Below, one piece after another: positions 5,564 through 14,346 of a DNA stretch of 21,302 nt. This DNA comes from UBA3775 sp964625275. Lineage in GTDB: Bacteria > Bacillota > Clostridia > Lachnospirales > Lachnospiraceae. Under the pieces are notes generated by a model. That model ran no database searches. It had not been told where the DNA came from and saw nothing but the letters and a program-made list of their open reading frames with translations. Location: assembly GCA_964625275.1 (NCBI GenBank), contig CAZVBH010000032.1, positions 1 through 21,302 on the forward strand. Direction: 5' to 3'. The position numbers and the translations under genes were made by a program. Each line of letters begins with the position of its first letter. Position 1 is the stretch's first letter.

Positions 5564-6517
5564 GTGGATAATTTTATTTTCAGCCTGAATTCAACACTTC
5601 CGGTATTTCTTATTATTGTAGCCGGATTTATTTTCATGAAAATGAAGCTGTTCACAGAGGATTTCATAAGAGTATCAGACCGGTTTGTGTTTAAGGTCAC
5701 ACTCCCCTTGATGCTTTTTCTCGATGTCGCAGAAACTGACATAGGAGCAACCTTTTCCTGGAGGTTCGTGCTGTTTTGCATGATAGTGACCATACTCATG
5801 TTTATGGGAGTTTGGGTACTTTGCCTTCTTTTTATGAAGGACCGGACCATGATAGGAGCCTTTGCCATGTCTTCGGTAAGAGGCTCGGCAGCGGTACTGG
5901 GTGTTGCCTTTGCAGAAAATATATTTGGAGACGCAGGGATGACAGCCATGATGATAATGGCAAGTGTTCCTCTTTACAATATTTTTTCCGTATTGTTTCT
6001 AACTCTCGGTGCGCAGAATCGAGACAGGTCTGTATCTGTAAAGAAGCAGGCACTGGCTGTATTAAAGGGAATAGTTACAAATCCCCTGATTATAGCAATT
6101 TTTCTTGGAATGATTTTTGCCGGAGCAAAAATTACGATTCCCAAAATTCCGTACAAGGTTTTTAACAGCCTGGGTTCTACGGCAACTCCGCTTGCACTTT
6201 TGGTAGTAGGTGCGAGCTTTGACTGGAAAAAAGCAAGAGCAAAGCTAAGGCCTACTTTATTGGCTTCAGCAATCAAGCTTTTCATACTGCCATGCATATT
6301 TATGCCAATAGCAATTAAGATGGGCTTCAATGGTCCACAGCTTATTGCAATCCTTACGATGACAGGCTCACCTACAACGGTTGCCTGCTACATAATGGCA
6401 AAAAATATGGATAACGATTACGTGCTGACCTCAGCAATTGTAATGGTTACCACCCTTTTTTCGTCAGTTTCACTGACTCTTTGGGTTTACATTTTAAAAG
6501 TCCTGAGTCTGCTTTAA
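5564..6517 (+). CDS. AEC-family (auxin efflux carrier-like) organic anion permease
   Basis: This 317-aa integral membrane protein has about ten hydrophobic helices in two five-helix halves. It starts DNFIFSLNSTLPVFLIIVAG, the usual N-terminus of bacterial AEC transporters, and has the FKVTLPLMLF and GSPTTVACYIMA segments expected in each half. Bacterial relatives carry malate, malonate and other organic acids; the substrate here is unknown. The frame is open back to an ATG at 5441, but that ATG is part of the -10 box and upstream of any transcript start. The GTG at 5564 has AAAGGAG 5 bases upstream and gives the normal N-terminus, so it is the likely start. It lies 40 bp before echA with no terminator, so it is probably cotranscribed with the hydrogenase. 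A small hairpin (GAGTCT/AGACTC, 6505-6522) spans its stop codon. Confidence 0.88.
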   Translation: MDNFIFSLNSTLPVFLIIVAGFIFMKMKLFTEDFIRVSDRFVFKVTLPLMLFLDVAETDIGATFSWRFVLFCMIVTILMFMGVWVLCLLFMKDRTMIGAFAMSSVRGSAAVLGVAFAENIFGDAGMTAMMIMASVPLYNIFSVLFLTLGAQNRDRSVSVKKQALAVLKGIVTNPLIIAIFLGMIFAGAKITIPKIPYKVFNSLGSTATPLALLVVGASFDWKKARAKLRPTLLASAIKLFILPCIFMPIAIKMGFNGPQLIAILTMTGSPTTVACYIMAKNMDNDYVLTSAIVMVTTLFSSVSLTLWVYILKVLSLL

Positions 6518-6557
6518 GACTCTTATGTGCCTGTAAAAATATTAGTGGAGGAAAAGA

Positions 6558-8468
6558 ATGAACATCATACCTTACCTTATCTGCTTTCCCTTCGTGGCAG
6601 CAGTGCTGTTATTTCTTATTAGAAATGACAAGATAAGAGCAATAGTCACCTACATAAGTGTAGCCTGTGTTTTTGGCCTGCTTGCGTTTATGCTGGTTGA
6701 CTATTTTACCTCGGGAGAGGCAACCCACTTGCTATATGTCAATACCCACGTAGGTGACATGATTATGCTTGTCGGAGAGGGCCTGCTTATGCTTTTGGTC
6801 ATCATACTTTCCGTAAAGTATAAAAAGTACTGGGTAATGCTGCTTTCAATAGTCCCAACCTGTATTACAGTCTGGGTAGAGCTGTTTGGACCTGAATTAG
6901 CTGAAGTGGAGCATATTTGTGTTGACAGACTTTCAGTACTTATGTGCATGATTATCGGAATTGTAGGAGGACTGATATGTGTCTATGCAGTCGGCTACAT
7001 GAAAGGTTATCATGAACATCATACAGAGGTTTTAAACAGAGTTAGCTATTTTATAGCACTTCTTTTTGTATTCCTTGGAGCAATGTTCGGATTGGTTCTC
7101 TCAGAAAGTCTGATTTGGATTTTCTTCTTTTGGGAAATTACTTCAATTTGCTCATTTCTGCTTATCGGCTATACCAGATCAGAAGAAGCAGTCAATAATT
7201 CCTTTAGAGCCTTATGGATGAATCTTCTTGGCGGCTTTGGCTTTGCACTTGCAATTCTTTATTCTGCACTTGAACTTGATACCGTCAGCCTCTCAGGTGT
7301 TGTAGGAAAGAATGAGGCAGCCATGATTCCGGTTATTCTGCTTGCCTTTGCAGCACTTGCAAAATCGGCACAGTTCCCATTCTCATCCTGGCTTCTTGGT
7401 GCCATGGTTGCGCCAACACCAAGCTCTGCACTTCTTCACAGTGCTACAATGGTAAAGGCTGGCTGTTATCTTTTACTTAGAATATCACCTTGTCTTGAAG
7501 GACAGGTTGCAGGATATTTCATTTCACTCATCGGAGCATTTACCTTCCTTATGGCTTCTATGCTTGCAATTTCAGTAAGTGATGGTAAAAAGGTACTTGC
7601 ATATTCAACTATTTCAAACCTTGGACTAATTGTCACTTGCGCAGGAGTAGGAACTCCCGGAACTATTTGGGCGGCAATCTTCCTTATGATTTTCCATGCA
7701 GTGACAAAATCTATGCTCTTCCAGTGTATAGGAGCAATTGAAAATTCATCACACAGTCGTGACATAGAAGATATGGACGGACTTGTAGTAAGACTTAGAA
7801 AGCTTGCTTTCATCATGATACTTGGAATAGTAGGAATGTATCTTGCACCATTCGGAATGCTTATTTTCAAATGGGCAGCTCTAAAAGCCTTTGTTGATGC
7901 AGGACTCAGAAGTATTTTACTGGTTGTGGTTCTTGCCTTTGGTAGTGCAACAACTCTGCTTTACTGGACAAAGTGGCTTTGTAAGCTCGTTTCCTACAAT
8001 GCTGAATGTAAGCCATGCAAGGACATAACAACTAAAGGACAGTATTTTTCACTTTTTATTCATGCTGCCTTTGTAGTGCTCCTTTGCTTTACCTTCTCAT
8101 ATATTTCAGATTATTTTGTTGCACCGTTTGTAGAAAGCCTTTCCGGCGTACCGACAGAATTTCTCTCAAGAGGAAATCTTACTCTTATGACTATTTTGAT
8201 TTTCTGTCTCTTTGCAATACCGGGAGCAATTTATGTATTTACTAAAAATAAGTCTAAGAGGGTAGTACCTGCCTATATATCCGGTGTAAACCGTCAGGGT
8301 GGACGCGCCTTCTACAATTCCTATGGCGATGAACGTCATATGGAGCTTTCGAACTGGTATATGGAAGATATCTTCGGTGAAAGAAAGCTTCTTAAACCGG
8401 TAAATATAATAAGTACAATTATGGTTATTGTGGCACTTGCTTCTGTAATCATATTGGCATTGATATAG
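6558..8468 (+). CDS. echA: Ech hydrogenase subunit A, NuoL/Mrp-antiporter-like ion-pumping subunit
   Basis: This 636-aa polytopic protein is the long membrane subunit of the energy-converting [NiFe] hydrogenase, thought to move H+ or Na+ as electrons pass from ferredoxin to protons. The antiporter-type channel residues are present: E193 (FWEITSICSF), K269 (LAKSAQFPFSSWL), H294 and K300 (SALLHSATMVKAG), and K344/K345 (DGKKVLAYSTISNLG). Length and helix content match EchA/HycC-type subunits; the long lateral helix of true NuoL is not obvious. The ribosome binding site GGAGG precedes ATG 6558. It is followed after 13 bp by echB. First of six ech genes in standard order. Confidence 0.95.
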   Translation: MNIIPYLICFPFVAAVLLFLIRNDKIRAIVTYISVACVFGLLAFMLVDYFTSGEATHLLYVNTHVGDMIMLVGEGLLMLLVIILSVKYKKYWVMLLSIVPTCITVWVELFGPELAEVEHICVDRLSVLMCMIIGIVGGLICVYAVGYMKGYHEHHTEVLNRVSYFIALLFVFLGAMFGLVLSESLIWIFFFWEITSICSFLLIGYTRSEEAVNNSFRALWMNLLGGFGFALAILYSALELDTVSLSGVVGKNEAAMIPVILLAFAALAKSAQFPFSSWLLGAMVAPTPSSALLHSATMVKAGCYLLLRISPCLEGQVAGYFISLIGAFTFLMASMLAISVSDGKKVLAYSTISNLGLIVTCAGVGTPGTIWAAIFLMIFHAVTKSMLFQCIGAIENSSHSRDIEDMDGLVVRLRKLAFIMILGIVGMYLAPFGMLIFKWAALKAFVDAGLRSILLVVVLAFGSATTLLYWTKWLCKLVSYNAECKPCKDITTKGQYFSLFIHAAFVVLLCFTFSYISDYFVAPFVESLSGVPTEFLSRGNLTLMTILIFCLFAIPGAIYVFTKNKSKRVVPAYISGVNRQGGRAFYNSYGDERHMELSNWYMEDIFGERKLLKPVNIISTIMVIVALASVIILALI

Positions 8469-8481
8469 GAGGGAGCGGACT

Positions 8482-9342
8482 ATGACAAGAATTATATCGG
8501 CATTAGCATTTTTAATATTCGCTCCTTTTATCGGAGGTCTTTTAAAGGGTATTGAGCGTAAGCTTTCAGCCCGTATGCAGGGCAGAAGAGGACCATCAAT
8601 ACTTCAGTCCTTCTATGATGTAAAGAAGCTGTTTAATAAAAAGGCTCAGGTTGTAAACAAAGGTCAGACCTTTATTCTCGGAAGCTACCTGTTCTTCATT
8701 ATATTTACAGGACTTCTATTTTTCGCAGGCTGGGATCTGTTAATGATTTTCTTTACACTTACAACAGCTGCAATGTTCTTTGTGGCAGCAGGAAGCTGCA
8801 CTCATTCTCCATACAGCTCAATGGGTGCCAACAGAGAAATGATTCAGATGATGTCCTACGAGCCAATGGTATTGCTGACTGCGGTTGGCTTCTATCTGGC
8901 AACTGGCAATTTCGATGTTGCTGCAATTATAAAGTCAGATATACCGGCAATTGTTAAAATACCTGGTTGCTTTATCGGCTTTATGTTTATACTTACAATT
9001 AAATTGAGAAAGTCACCATTTGATATCAGTACTTCTCACCATGCTCATCAGGAGATAGTAAAGGGTATCACTACAGAGATGTCAGGACCTTGCCTTGGAA
9101 TGGTAGAGCTGGCAGAGTGGTATGAAGAAGTATTTTTACTTGGAATGGTTGGACTTTTCTTTATAAATTCCAATCCTTTAAGCATCCTGCTTGCAGTAGT
9201 GGTAATTATTCTTGCAGTATTTTTTGAGGTACTCGTAGATAATACCAGTGCAAGACTTACCTGGAATCAGATGCTTAAGGCTTCTTGGACAGTAACTCTC
9301 ATTTTTGGCGGTTTGAACATACTTATACTGGAATTATTATAG
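8482..9342 (+). CDS. echB: Ech hydrogenase subunit B, NuoH-like membrane anchor
   Basis: This 286-aa membrane subunit is homologous to NuoH/HycD. It holds the soluble hydrogenase arm to the membrane and forms the entry of the proton path. Conserved cytoplasmic loops are visible: IERKLSARMQGRRGPSILQ (24-42), ANREMIQMMSYEPM (116-129), KSPFDISTSHHAHQEIVKG (177-195) and TEMSGPCLGMVELAEWYEE (198-216). The last of these corresponds to the EYSG loop of NuoH. The ribosome binding site AGGAGGG lies in the echA stop region. The gene is complete, of normal length, and 12 bp ahead of echC. Confidence 0.95.
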   Translation: MTRIISALAFLIFAPFIGGLLKGIERKLSARMQGRRGPSILQSFYDVKKLFNKKAQVVNKGQTFILGSYLFFIIFTGLLFFAGWDLLMIFFTLTTAAMFFVAAGSCTHSPYSSMGANREMIQMMSYEPMVLLTAVGFYLATGNFDVAAIIKSDIPAIVKIPGCFIGFMFILTIKLRKSPFDISTSHHAHQEIVKGITTEMSGPCLGMVELAEWYEEVFLLGMVGLFFINSNPLSILLAVVVIILAVFFEVLVDNTSARLTWNQMLKASWTVTLIFGGLNILILELL

Positions 9343-9354
9343 TCAGGAGGATAT

Positions 9355-9807
9355 ATGAAGGATATTTCAAAATCACCTTGGGTAATTCATTATGATGGCT
9401 CAAGCTGTAATGGATGCGACATGGAAGTACTGGCATCCCTTACACCGGTTTATGATATAGAAAGATTTGGAGTTATAAATACCGGAGATCCAATGCAGGC
9501 AGATATCTTCCTGGTTACGGGTGGCGTCAACAAGCTTAATCAGATGGTAATTAAGCAGATTTATGATCAGATGCCTTCACCAAAGGTAGTTGTGGCAATC
9601 GGAGCATGTGCCTGTACAGGTGGCGTATTTAAAGAATGTTACAATATTCTCGGAGGAACTGATACAATAATTCCTGTTGATGTTTATGTACCGGGCTGTG
9701 CTGCAAGACCTCAGTCCATCATTGATGGTATCGTCAAGGCAAAAGAGGTTTTAAAGAAAAAATGTCAGGAAGCTGCAGAGGCTGCAAAGGAGGTAAATAA
9801 TGAATAG
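9355..9807 (+). CDS. echC: Ech hydrogenase small subunit (NuoB-like, proximal [4Fe-4S] cluster)
   Basis: This 150-aa soluble subunit is homologous to NuoB/HycG and passes electrons to the NiFe site in EchE. The four cluster ligands are visible: C18 and C21 (SSCNGCD), C85 (IGACACTGG) and C115 (VPGCAARPQ). It is short, as in group 4 hydrogenases, without the extra clusters or Tat signal of uptake-type small subunits. The C-terminus (after about 130) is a charged helix, KKKCQEAAEAAKEVNNE. Its last 8 bases overlap echD. The ribosome binding site AGGAGG is well placed. Confidence 0.95.
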   Translation: MKDISKSPWVIHYDGSSCNGCDMEVLASLTPVYDIERFGVINTGDPMQADIFLVTGGVNKLNQMVIKQIYDQMPSPKVVVAIGACACTGGVFKECYNILGGTDTIIPVDVYVPGCAARPQSIIDGIVKAKEVLKKKCQEAAEAAKEVNNE

Positions 9808-10168
9808 AATTTATGAACCTGTTGAAAAATTCACACTTATAGCAGCAAAGGACCTGATTGACATAGCAACAAAAAAGCGTCAGCAGGGTAAAAGACTTCT
9901 TCAGCTTTTTGCCAATTATACAGGCGAGCATTATGAAATCATCTATTCCTTTGACGAAGGTGAATACAATATAGAATATGTAAAGGTAGAAGCTTATAAG
10001 GATGAAGTGGTTCCAAGCATCGGAGAAATCTATCCTTATGCAACACCTTATGAAAATGAAGCAGTTGAGCTTTTTGGCGTTAAGATTAATGTGATTACTG
10101 ATGGCTATAAGCACAAGCTTTATAAAATATCAGACGATACGCCTTATGTATCAGATTTTGAAAAGTAG
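9800..10168 (+). CDS. echD: Ech hydrogenase subunit D, NuoC-like
   Basis: This 122-aa soluble subunit corresponds to NuoC (30 kDa subunit) and to the N-terminal part of HycE in formate hydrogenlyase. It has no cofactor motif and is structural. The hallmark segment is YPYATPYENEAVELFGV (78-94), equivalent to the NuoC signature Y/F-E-x-E-x-x-x-L-F-G-I/V. The gene starts inside the end of echC (8-bp overlap) with AAGGAGG upstream, indicating translational coupling. It is 15 bp from echE. Confidence 0.92.
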   Translation: MNRIYEPVEKFTLIAAKDLIDIATKKRQQGKRLLQLFANYTGEHYEIIYSFDEGEYNIEYVKVEAYKDEVVPSIGEIYPYATPYENEAVELFGVKINVITDGYKHKLYKISDDTPYVSDFEK

Positions 10169-10183
10169 AGGAAGGAGAGTCAT

Positions 10184-11263
10184 ATGGGTAAAAAAAGTGT
10201 AGTTCCTTTTGGACCACAGCATCCGGTTTTGCCGGAACCAATTCATCTCGACCTCGTTCTTGAGGATGAAAAGATAGTAGAAGCGATTCCATCAATTGGA
10301 TTTGTTCACAGAGGACTTGAATCGCTTGTAGATAAAAAGGATTATAATGAGCTCGTCTATGTAATAGAAAGAACCTGTGGTATCTGCAGCTTCATGCATG
10401 GAATGGGTTATTGTGAAGCAGTCGAGAAGACCATGAATGTAACCATTCCTGACAGAGCAAAGTATTTAAGAACACTTTGGGCAGAAATGTCACGAGTTCA
10501 TTCTCATCTTCTCTGGCTCGGACTTCTTGCCGATGCCTTCGGCTTTGAAGCACTTTTTTATCAGGCATGGAGAATACGTGAAAGAGTCCTTGATATGTTC
10601 GAGGAATCTACAGGTGGACGATGCATTTTTTCAGTAAATAAAATAGGAGGCCTTCTTAAAGACATTCCTGAGGATATGCTTAAATCCTTTAAGCTAAGAT
10701 TTACTGAAATGGAAAAAGAAATTCGTGTTATGACAAAAACCTTCCTTCAGGATGTGACGGTAAATAAGCGACTTCGTGGAGTCGGAATCCTTACCAAGGA
10801 CCAGGCTATGGACATGGGAGCCCTCGGTCCATTCCTTCGTGGCTCAGGTGTTCATTATGACATGCGAGAGACAGGCTATGATGCCTATAAAGACCTCGAA
10901 TTTAAGATGTGTGTTGAAACTGATGGTGACTGCTATGCAAGAACCAAGGTTCGTATAGATGAGCTTTTTGTCGCAATTGACCTTATTAAACAGTGTATTG
11001 ACAAAATGCCTGCAGGTGATATTGCTGTTCCGGTAAAAGGTAATCCATCCGGTGAAGCATTTATTAGGGTTGAACAGCCAAGAGGCGAAGGTGTTTACTA
11101 TATTAAGGGTAATGGAACAAAGTTCTTAGACAGAGTAAGACTTAGAACACCAACCTTTGCCAACATAGCTCCAATGGTTAATATATTAAAGGGCGCAAAT
11201 GTTTCGGACGTGCCATTATATATTCTTTCCATTGATCCATGCATTAGCTGTACAGAAAGATAG
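10184..11263 (+). CDS. echE: Ech hydrogenase large subunit with the [NiFe] active site
   Basis: This 359-aa catalytic subunit reduces protons to H2 (or the reverse) using electrons from EchC/EchF. The NiFe ligands are in two pairs: C65 and C68 (RTCGICSFMHG) and C353 and C356 (DPCISC). FGPQHPVLPEP near the N-terminus is typical of NuoD/EchE proteins. The reading frame ends exactly at R359 (DPCISCTER then stop). There is therefore no C-terminal peptide beyond the conserved arginine, and no processing by a maturation protease is expected. It is preceded by GGAAGGAG and followed 11 bp later by echF. Confidence 0.96.
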   Translation: MGKKSVVPFGPQHPVLPEPIHLDLVLEDEKIVEAIPSIGFVHRGLESLVDKKDYNELVYVIERTCGICSFMHGMGYCEAVEKTMNVTIPDRAKYLRTLWAEMSRVHSHLLWLGLLADAFGFEALFYQAWRIRERVLDMFEESTGGRCIFSVNKIGGLLKDIPEDMLKSFKLRFTEMEKEIRVMTKTFLQDVTVNKRLRGVGILTKDQAMDMGALGPFLRGSGVHYDMRETGYDAYKDLEFKMCVETDGDCYARTKVRIDELFVAIDLIKQCIDKMPAGDIAVPVKGNPSGEAFIRVEQPRGEGVYYIKGNGTKFLDRVRLRTPTFANIAPMVNILKGANVSDVPLYILSIDPCISCTER

Positions 11264-11274
11264 GAGGATATAAT

Positions 11275-11814
11275 TTGGCAAAACCAATGAAATTTGCGGG
11301 AACCGCATTAAAAAATTTATTTTCTAAACCCGTTACAACCTCTTATCCTGACAAGCCTTATGAGTATCATGAAAGAACAAGAGGTCATATCGAAATTGAT
11401 TTTGAAAAGTGCACTCTCTGTACACTGTGTTCAAAGGTATGTCCTCCAAGGGCGATAGATGTTGATAAACGAAGCGGTAACTGGACAATCAATAATTTTG
11501 ACTGCATCCAGTGTGGCTACTGCGCTGACAAGTGCGTAAAGAAATGTCTTAAAATTGTGCCGGGCTATACACCTCCTGATTATCAGAAGAAGGAGACAAT
11601 CTTCCATAAAGAGGTTGAAAAGAAATATCCTGTATATGATCCGGATGTTTGCGTTTACTGTACACTCTGTGATAAAAAGTGTCCTGTTCAGGCTATTGCC
11701 TGTGACAGAGCTGCAAAGACCTGGGAACTCAATACAACCAAATGTATCGGTTGTGGTCTTTGTGAGAGAAACTGTCCAAAGAAGTGTATTGAGCTTAAGG
11801 TAAGCAAGCTTTAA
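11275..11814 (+). CDS. echF: Ech hydrogenase ferredoxin-like subunit with four [4Fe-4S] motifs
   Basis: This 179-aa electron-input subunit should take electrons from reduced ferredoxin and pass them to EchC. Four C-x2-C-x2-C-x3-C motifs are visible: C46/49/52/56, C77/80/83/87, C126/129/132/136 and C157/160/163/167. Motifs 1-2 and 3-4 are two copies of a 2[4Fe-4S] domain 80 residues apart, with extra cysteines C91 and C171 at matching positions. EchF proteins usually carry two clusters, so this one is extended by internal duplication. The likely start is TTG 11275, with AGGAGG about 7 bases upstream; the alternative ATG at 11287 (M5) has poorer spacing. Confidence 0.93.
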   Translation: MAKPMKFAGTALKNLFSKPVTTSYPDKPYEYHERTRGHIEIDFEKCTLCTLCSKVCPPRAIDVDKRSGNWTINNFDCIQCGYCADKCVKKCLKIVPGYTPPDYQKKETIFHKEVEKKYPVYDPDVCVYCTLCDKKCPVQAIACDRAAKTWELNTTKCIGCGLCERNCPKKCIELKVSKL

Positions 11815-11850
11815 AAGGTGGCCGGGCCTTAAGAAAGAAAGGCTAAATCT

Positions 11851-14343
11851 ATGCAGTCATATGAATTTACAATCAGTGGTCTGGTTCAGGGAATCGGTTA
11901 CCGTCCTTTTGTGGCAGAAATGCTTTCAAAGGAAGGCTTTAAAGGCTATGTACAAAATACAGGTGGCATTGTAAAAATTTATTTGAATTTGGATAAAGGG
12001 GCGGTGCCAGTGATGGTTCACCGCCTTTATTCAAATTTTCCGGAAGGAGCGCAGGTAGAAAAAATCACAGTAGAAAAGATACCTTTTGTGGAATTTGAGG
12101 ATTTTTATATTGAAAGCAGTGGACAAAACAATGCAATTCCACTTCTGCCAACGGACCTTACAATATGTGAAAATTGCAGACGGGAGCTGTTAGATAGAGG
12201 TGACAGACGATATTTCTATCCCTTTATAAGCTGTGTAGCCTGTGGACCACGATATACAATAATGAAAAAAACTCCCTATGACAGGGAGAATACAACGCAG
12301 TCGGTCTATGATTTGTGCGACAACTGTAGAAAAGAATACCTTTCACCAGGCAACAGACGCCACTATGCTCAAACTATAAGCTGTCCTGATTGTGGACCGC
12401 AGCTTAAGTTAAATTATAATGGTGAGATTTTTCTTAAAAATCAGGCTTTGGAGCTGGCAATCGCACTACTAAAAAAAGGCGAAGCTCTTGCGGTTAAGGA
12501 TGTCGGAGGCTATCATCTGGTTTGTGATGCAACAAATGAAGCAGCCGTCAGAAAAATCAGATTACTAAAGAAAAGGGAAAACAAGCCCTTTGCAGTAATG
12601 TTTCCTGATGCAGAAGCTATTAAAAGCATTACAACCATAAATAACGAAGAAGAGAAGCTTTTAAAATGCAATGCAAGACCAATAGTTTTGCTGGAAATGT
12701 CTGATGGATTAAAGTTAAATCGGTTTCTTGCACCCTCAGTCAATCTAAGCAGTCCATATCTTGGAGCAATGCTTCCCTCAAACGGATTGCAGGTGCTTTT
12801 GCTTCAAAGCTTTGAAGCACTGGTGATGACAAGTGCAAATATCAGTGGTGAGCCAATAATAACTGATGATGAAGAAATTAAAACTCTTGGAACTCAAAAT
12901 ATATTGTACAATGACAGACAGATTTTGACGCCCATTGATGATTCAATAGTGAGAGTTCTAAATGGGAAACCAAGTATTTTAAGAAGAGCCAGAGGCTATG
13001 TACCGGAACCGATAGAATTAACTGCTTTAAAAATTAATGATAATTTAAATGAAACAAACTCAGAGGTGATTTTTGCAGCCGGGGCAGATATGAAGGCGTC
13101 TTTCGGATTTTTGGCAGGTAATAGAGCTTTTCTAAGTCAGGGGTTTGGAGATTTTGCCTACGAGCGTGTGAAAAAAGAATATAATTTAGCTAATACTAAG
13201 CTACAGGATAATTTTGGCTTCAAACCACAGCTTTTTGTTATAGACAGACATCCCGGCTATATAAGCAGAAAAAATCTTGCTAAGCTGGCAGAAAAAAATA
13301 AAAAAGAGCTTAAAATTTATGAAGCTTACCATCATGAAGCTCATGCTGCTTCTGTAATGGCTGAACATGGACTCTTTGTTGAACCTTGTGTCTCATTTAT
13401 ATTTGACGGCACAGGCTACGGACGTAATGGCAGCATTTGGGGAGGAGAAGTATTTATAGGAGCTCTTGGCAGCTTTAAAAGAGTAGGACATCTGGATGAG
13501 GTGAAGCTTTCGGCAGGAGATGAAGCCTCAAAAAATGCAGGAATGAGCTTTGCAGCCTTTCTTGATGATGCTGATATGGCAGAAAAAATACTTGCAGTTA
13601 ATAATTTTGATTTTAACTTCTCTATGTACCAAATTGTAAGAAAAGCTATAGAGGCAGACTTAAATACAATACCGTCCTCCTCAATGGGCAGGCTATTCGA
13701 TGCAGTAAGCTTTTTGCTTGGAATATGCTCGCAAAATGGCTATGAAGGTCAATGCCCCTGTGAGCTGGAGTATAAGGCTGTCTTATATGCCAATCAAACT
13801 TGTAACTATAAAGCTGATGCTTCTCAGCTACCGGTTGCTTCTGGTTTGTCAGAGCATTCACAGAAGATAAACAGTAATAATTCTTACTTGGATAATTGGT
13901 TGTCTAAGGCTTGGAAAACTTCAGATGGTAACAGACTTAGAATTAGAAATGTATTTTTGGATAATGAATTTTATGCAGACACCAGGATTTTTATTAAGGA
14001 GCTCGCAGCAAGGTATTTAGAGCTTATTTCTAAATCTGATAAAAAAGAAGAAAGCCTGTCTAAAATAAGGGCCGGTCTTGCTTATGAATTTCATCTTGCA
14101 CTTGCAGAATGGATGGCGGAAATTGCAGACTACGTTTTTGAAGAGTATGCTGCAAATCAAGCAGGCGAAAAGAAAATAATTCTTGGAGGAGGCACCTTTG
14201 CCAATAGACTTCTTCTAAAGCTTGCATGTGAGAAGCTGGAAGAAAAGGGCTGTACGGTTTACTACAATGAACAGGTACCACCCGGAGATGAAGGAATTAC
14301 ACTTGGACAGCTGGCATTAGCCGCTGCCATAAAAAAGGAGTAA
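11851..14343 (+). CDS. hypF: HypF carbamoyltransferase for [NiFe] hydrogenase cyanide ligands
   Basis: HypF makes carbamoyl-AMP from carbamoyl phosphate and transfers the carbamoyl group to the C-terminal cysteine of HypE. All domains are in order: acylphosphatase (1-90, R18 in VQGIGYRPF and N36), two zinc fingers (C106/C109/C128/C131 and C156/C159/C178/C181), a YrdC-like domain (about 200-390), and a Kae1-like domain with HHEAH (494-498), FDGTGYGRNG (518-527), GGGTFANR (779-786) and PPGDEGITLGQ (810-820). At 830 aa it is somewhat longer than typical HypF. The extra length is about residues 640-735, a polar stretch of low conservation between Kae1 motifs. The gene follows echF after 36 bp with no terminator. 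Confidence 0.96.
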   Translation: MQSYEFTISGLVQGIGYRPFVAEMLSKEGFKGYVQNTGGIVKIYLNLDKGAVPVMVHRLYSNFPEGAQVEKITVEKIPFVEFEDFYIESSGQNNAIPLLPTDLTICENCRRELLDRGDRRYFYPFISCVACGPRYTIMKKTPYDRENTTQSVYDLCDNCRKEYLSPGNRRHYAQTISCPDCGPQLKLNYNGEIFLKNQALELAIALLKKGEALAVKDVGGYHLVCDATNEAAVRKIRLLKKRENKPFAVMFPDAEAIKSITTINNEEEKLLKCNARPIVLLEMSDGLKLNRFLAPSVNLSSPYLGAMLPSNGLQVLLLQSFEALVMTSANISGEPIITDDEEIKTLGTQNILYNDRQILTPIDDSIVRVLNGKPSILRRARGYVPEPIELTALKINDNLNETNSEVIFAAGADMKASFGFLAGNRAFLSQGFGDFAYERVKKEYNLANTKLQDNFGFKPQLFVIDRHPGYISRKNLAKLAEKNKKELKIYEAYHHEAHAASVMAEHGLFVEPCVSFIFDGTGYGRNGSIWGGEVFIGALGSFKRVGHLDEVKLSAGDEASKNAGMSFAAFLDDADMAEKILAVNNFDFNFSMYQIVRKAIEADLNTIPSSSMGRLFDAVSFLLGICSQNGYEGQCPCELEYKAVLYANQTCNYKADASQLPVASGLSEHSQKINSNNSYLDNWLSKAWKTSDGNRLRIRNVFLDNEFYADTRIFIKELAARYLELISKSDKKEESLSKIRAGLAYEFHLALAEWMAEIADYVFEEYAANQAGEKKIILGGGTFANRLLLKLACEKLEEKGCTVYYNEQVPPGDEGITLGQLALAAAIKKE

Positions 14344-14346
14344 ATT

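Noticed and set aside
5776..6165. 129-codon plus-strand frame inside the AEC gene
   Set aside because: It is rich in Cys, His and Arg, lacks family features and overlaps a clear membrane protein in another frame.
9734..10114. 126-codon minus-strand frame over echC/echD
   Set aside because: It is antisense to two strongly conserved Ech subunits with no start signals of its own.
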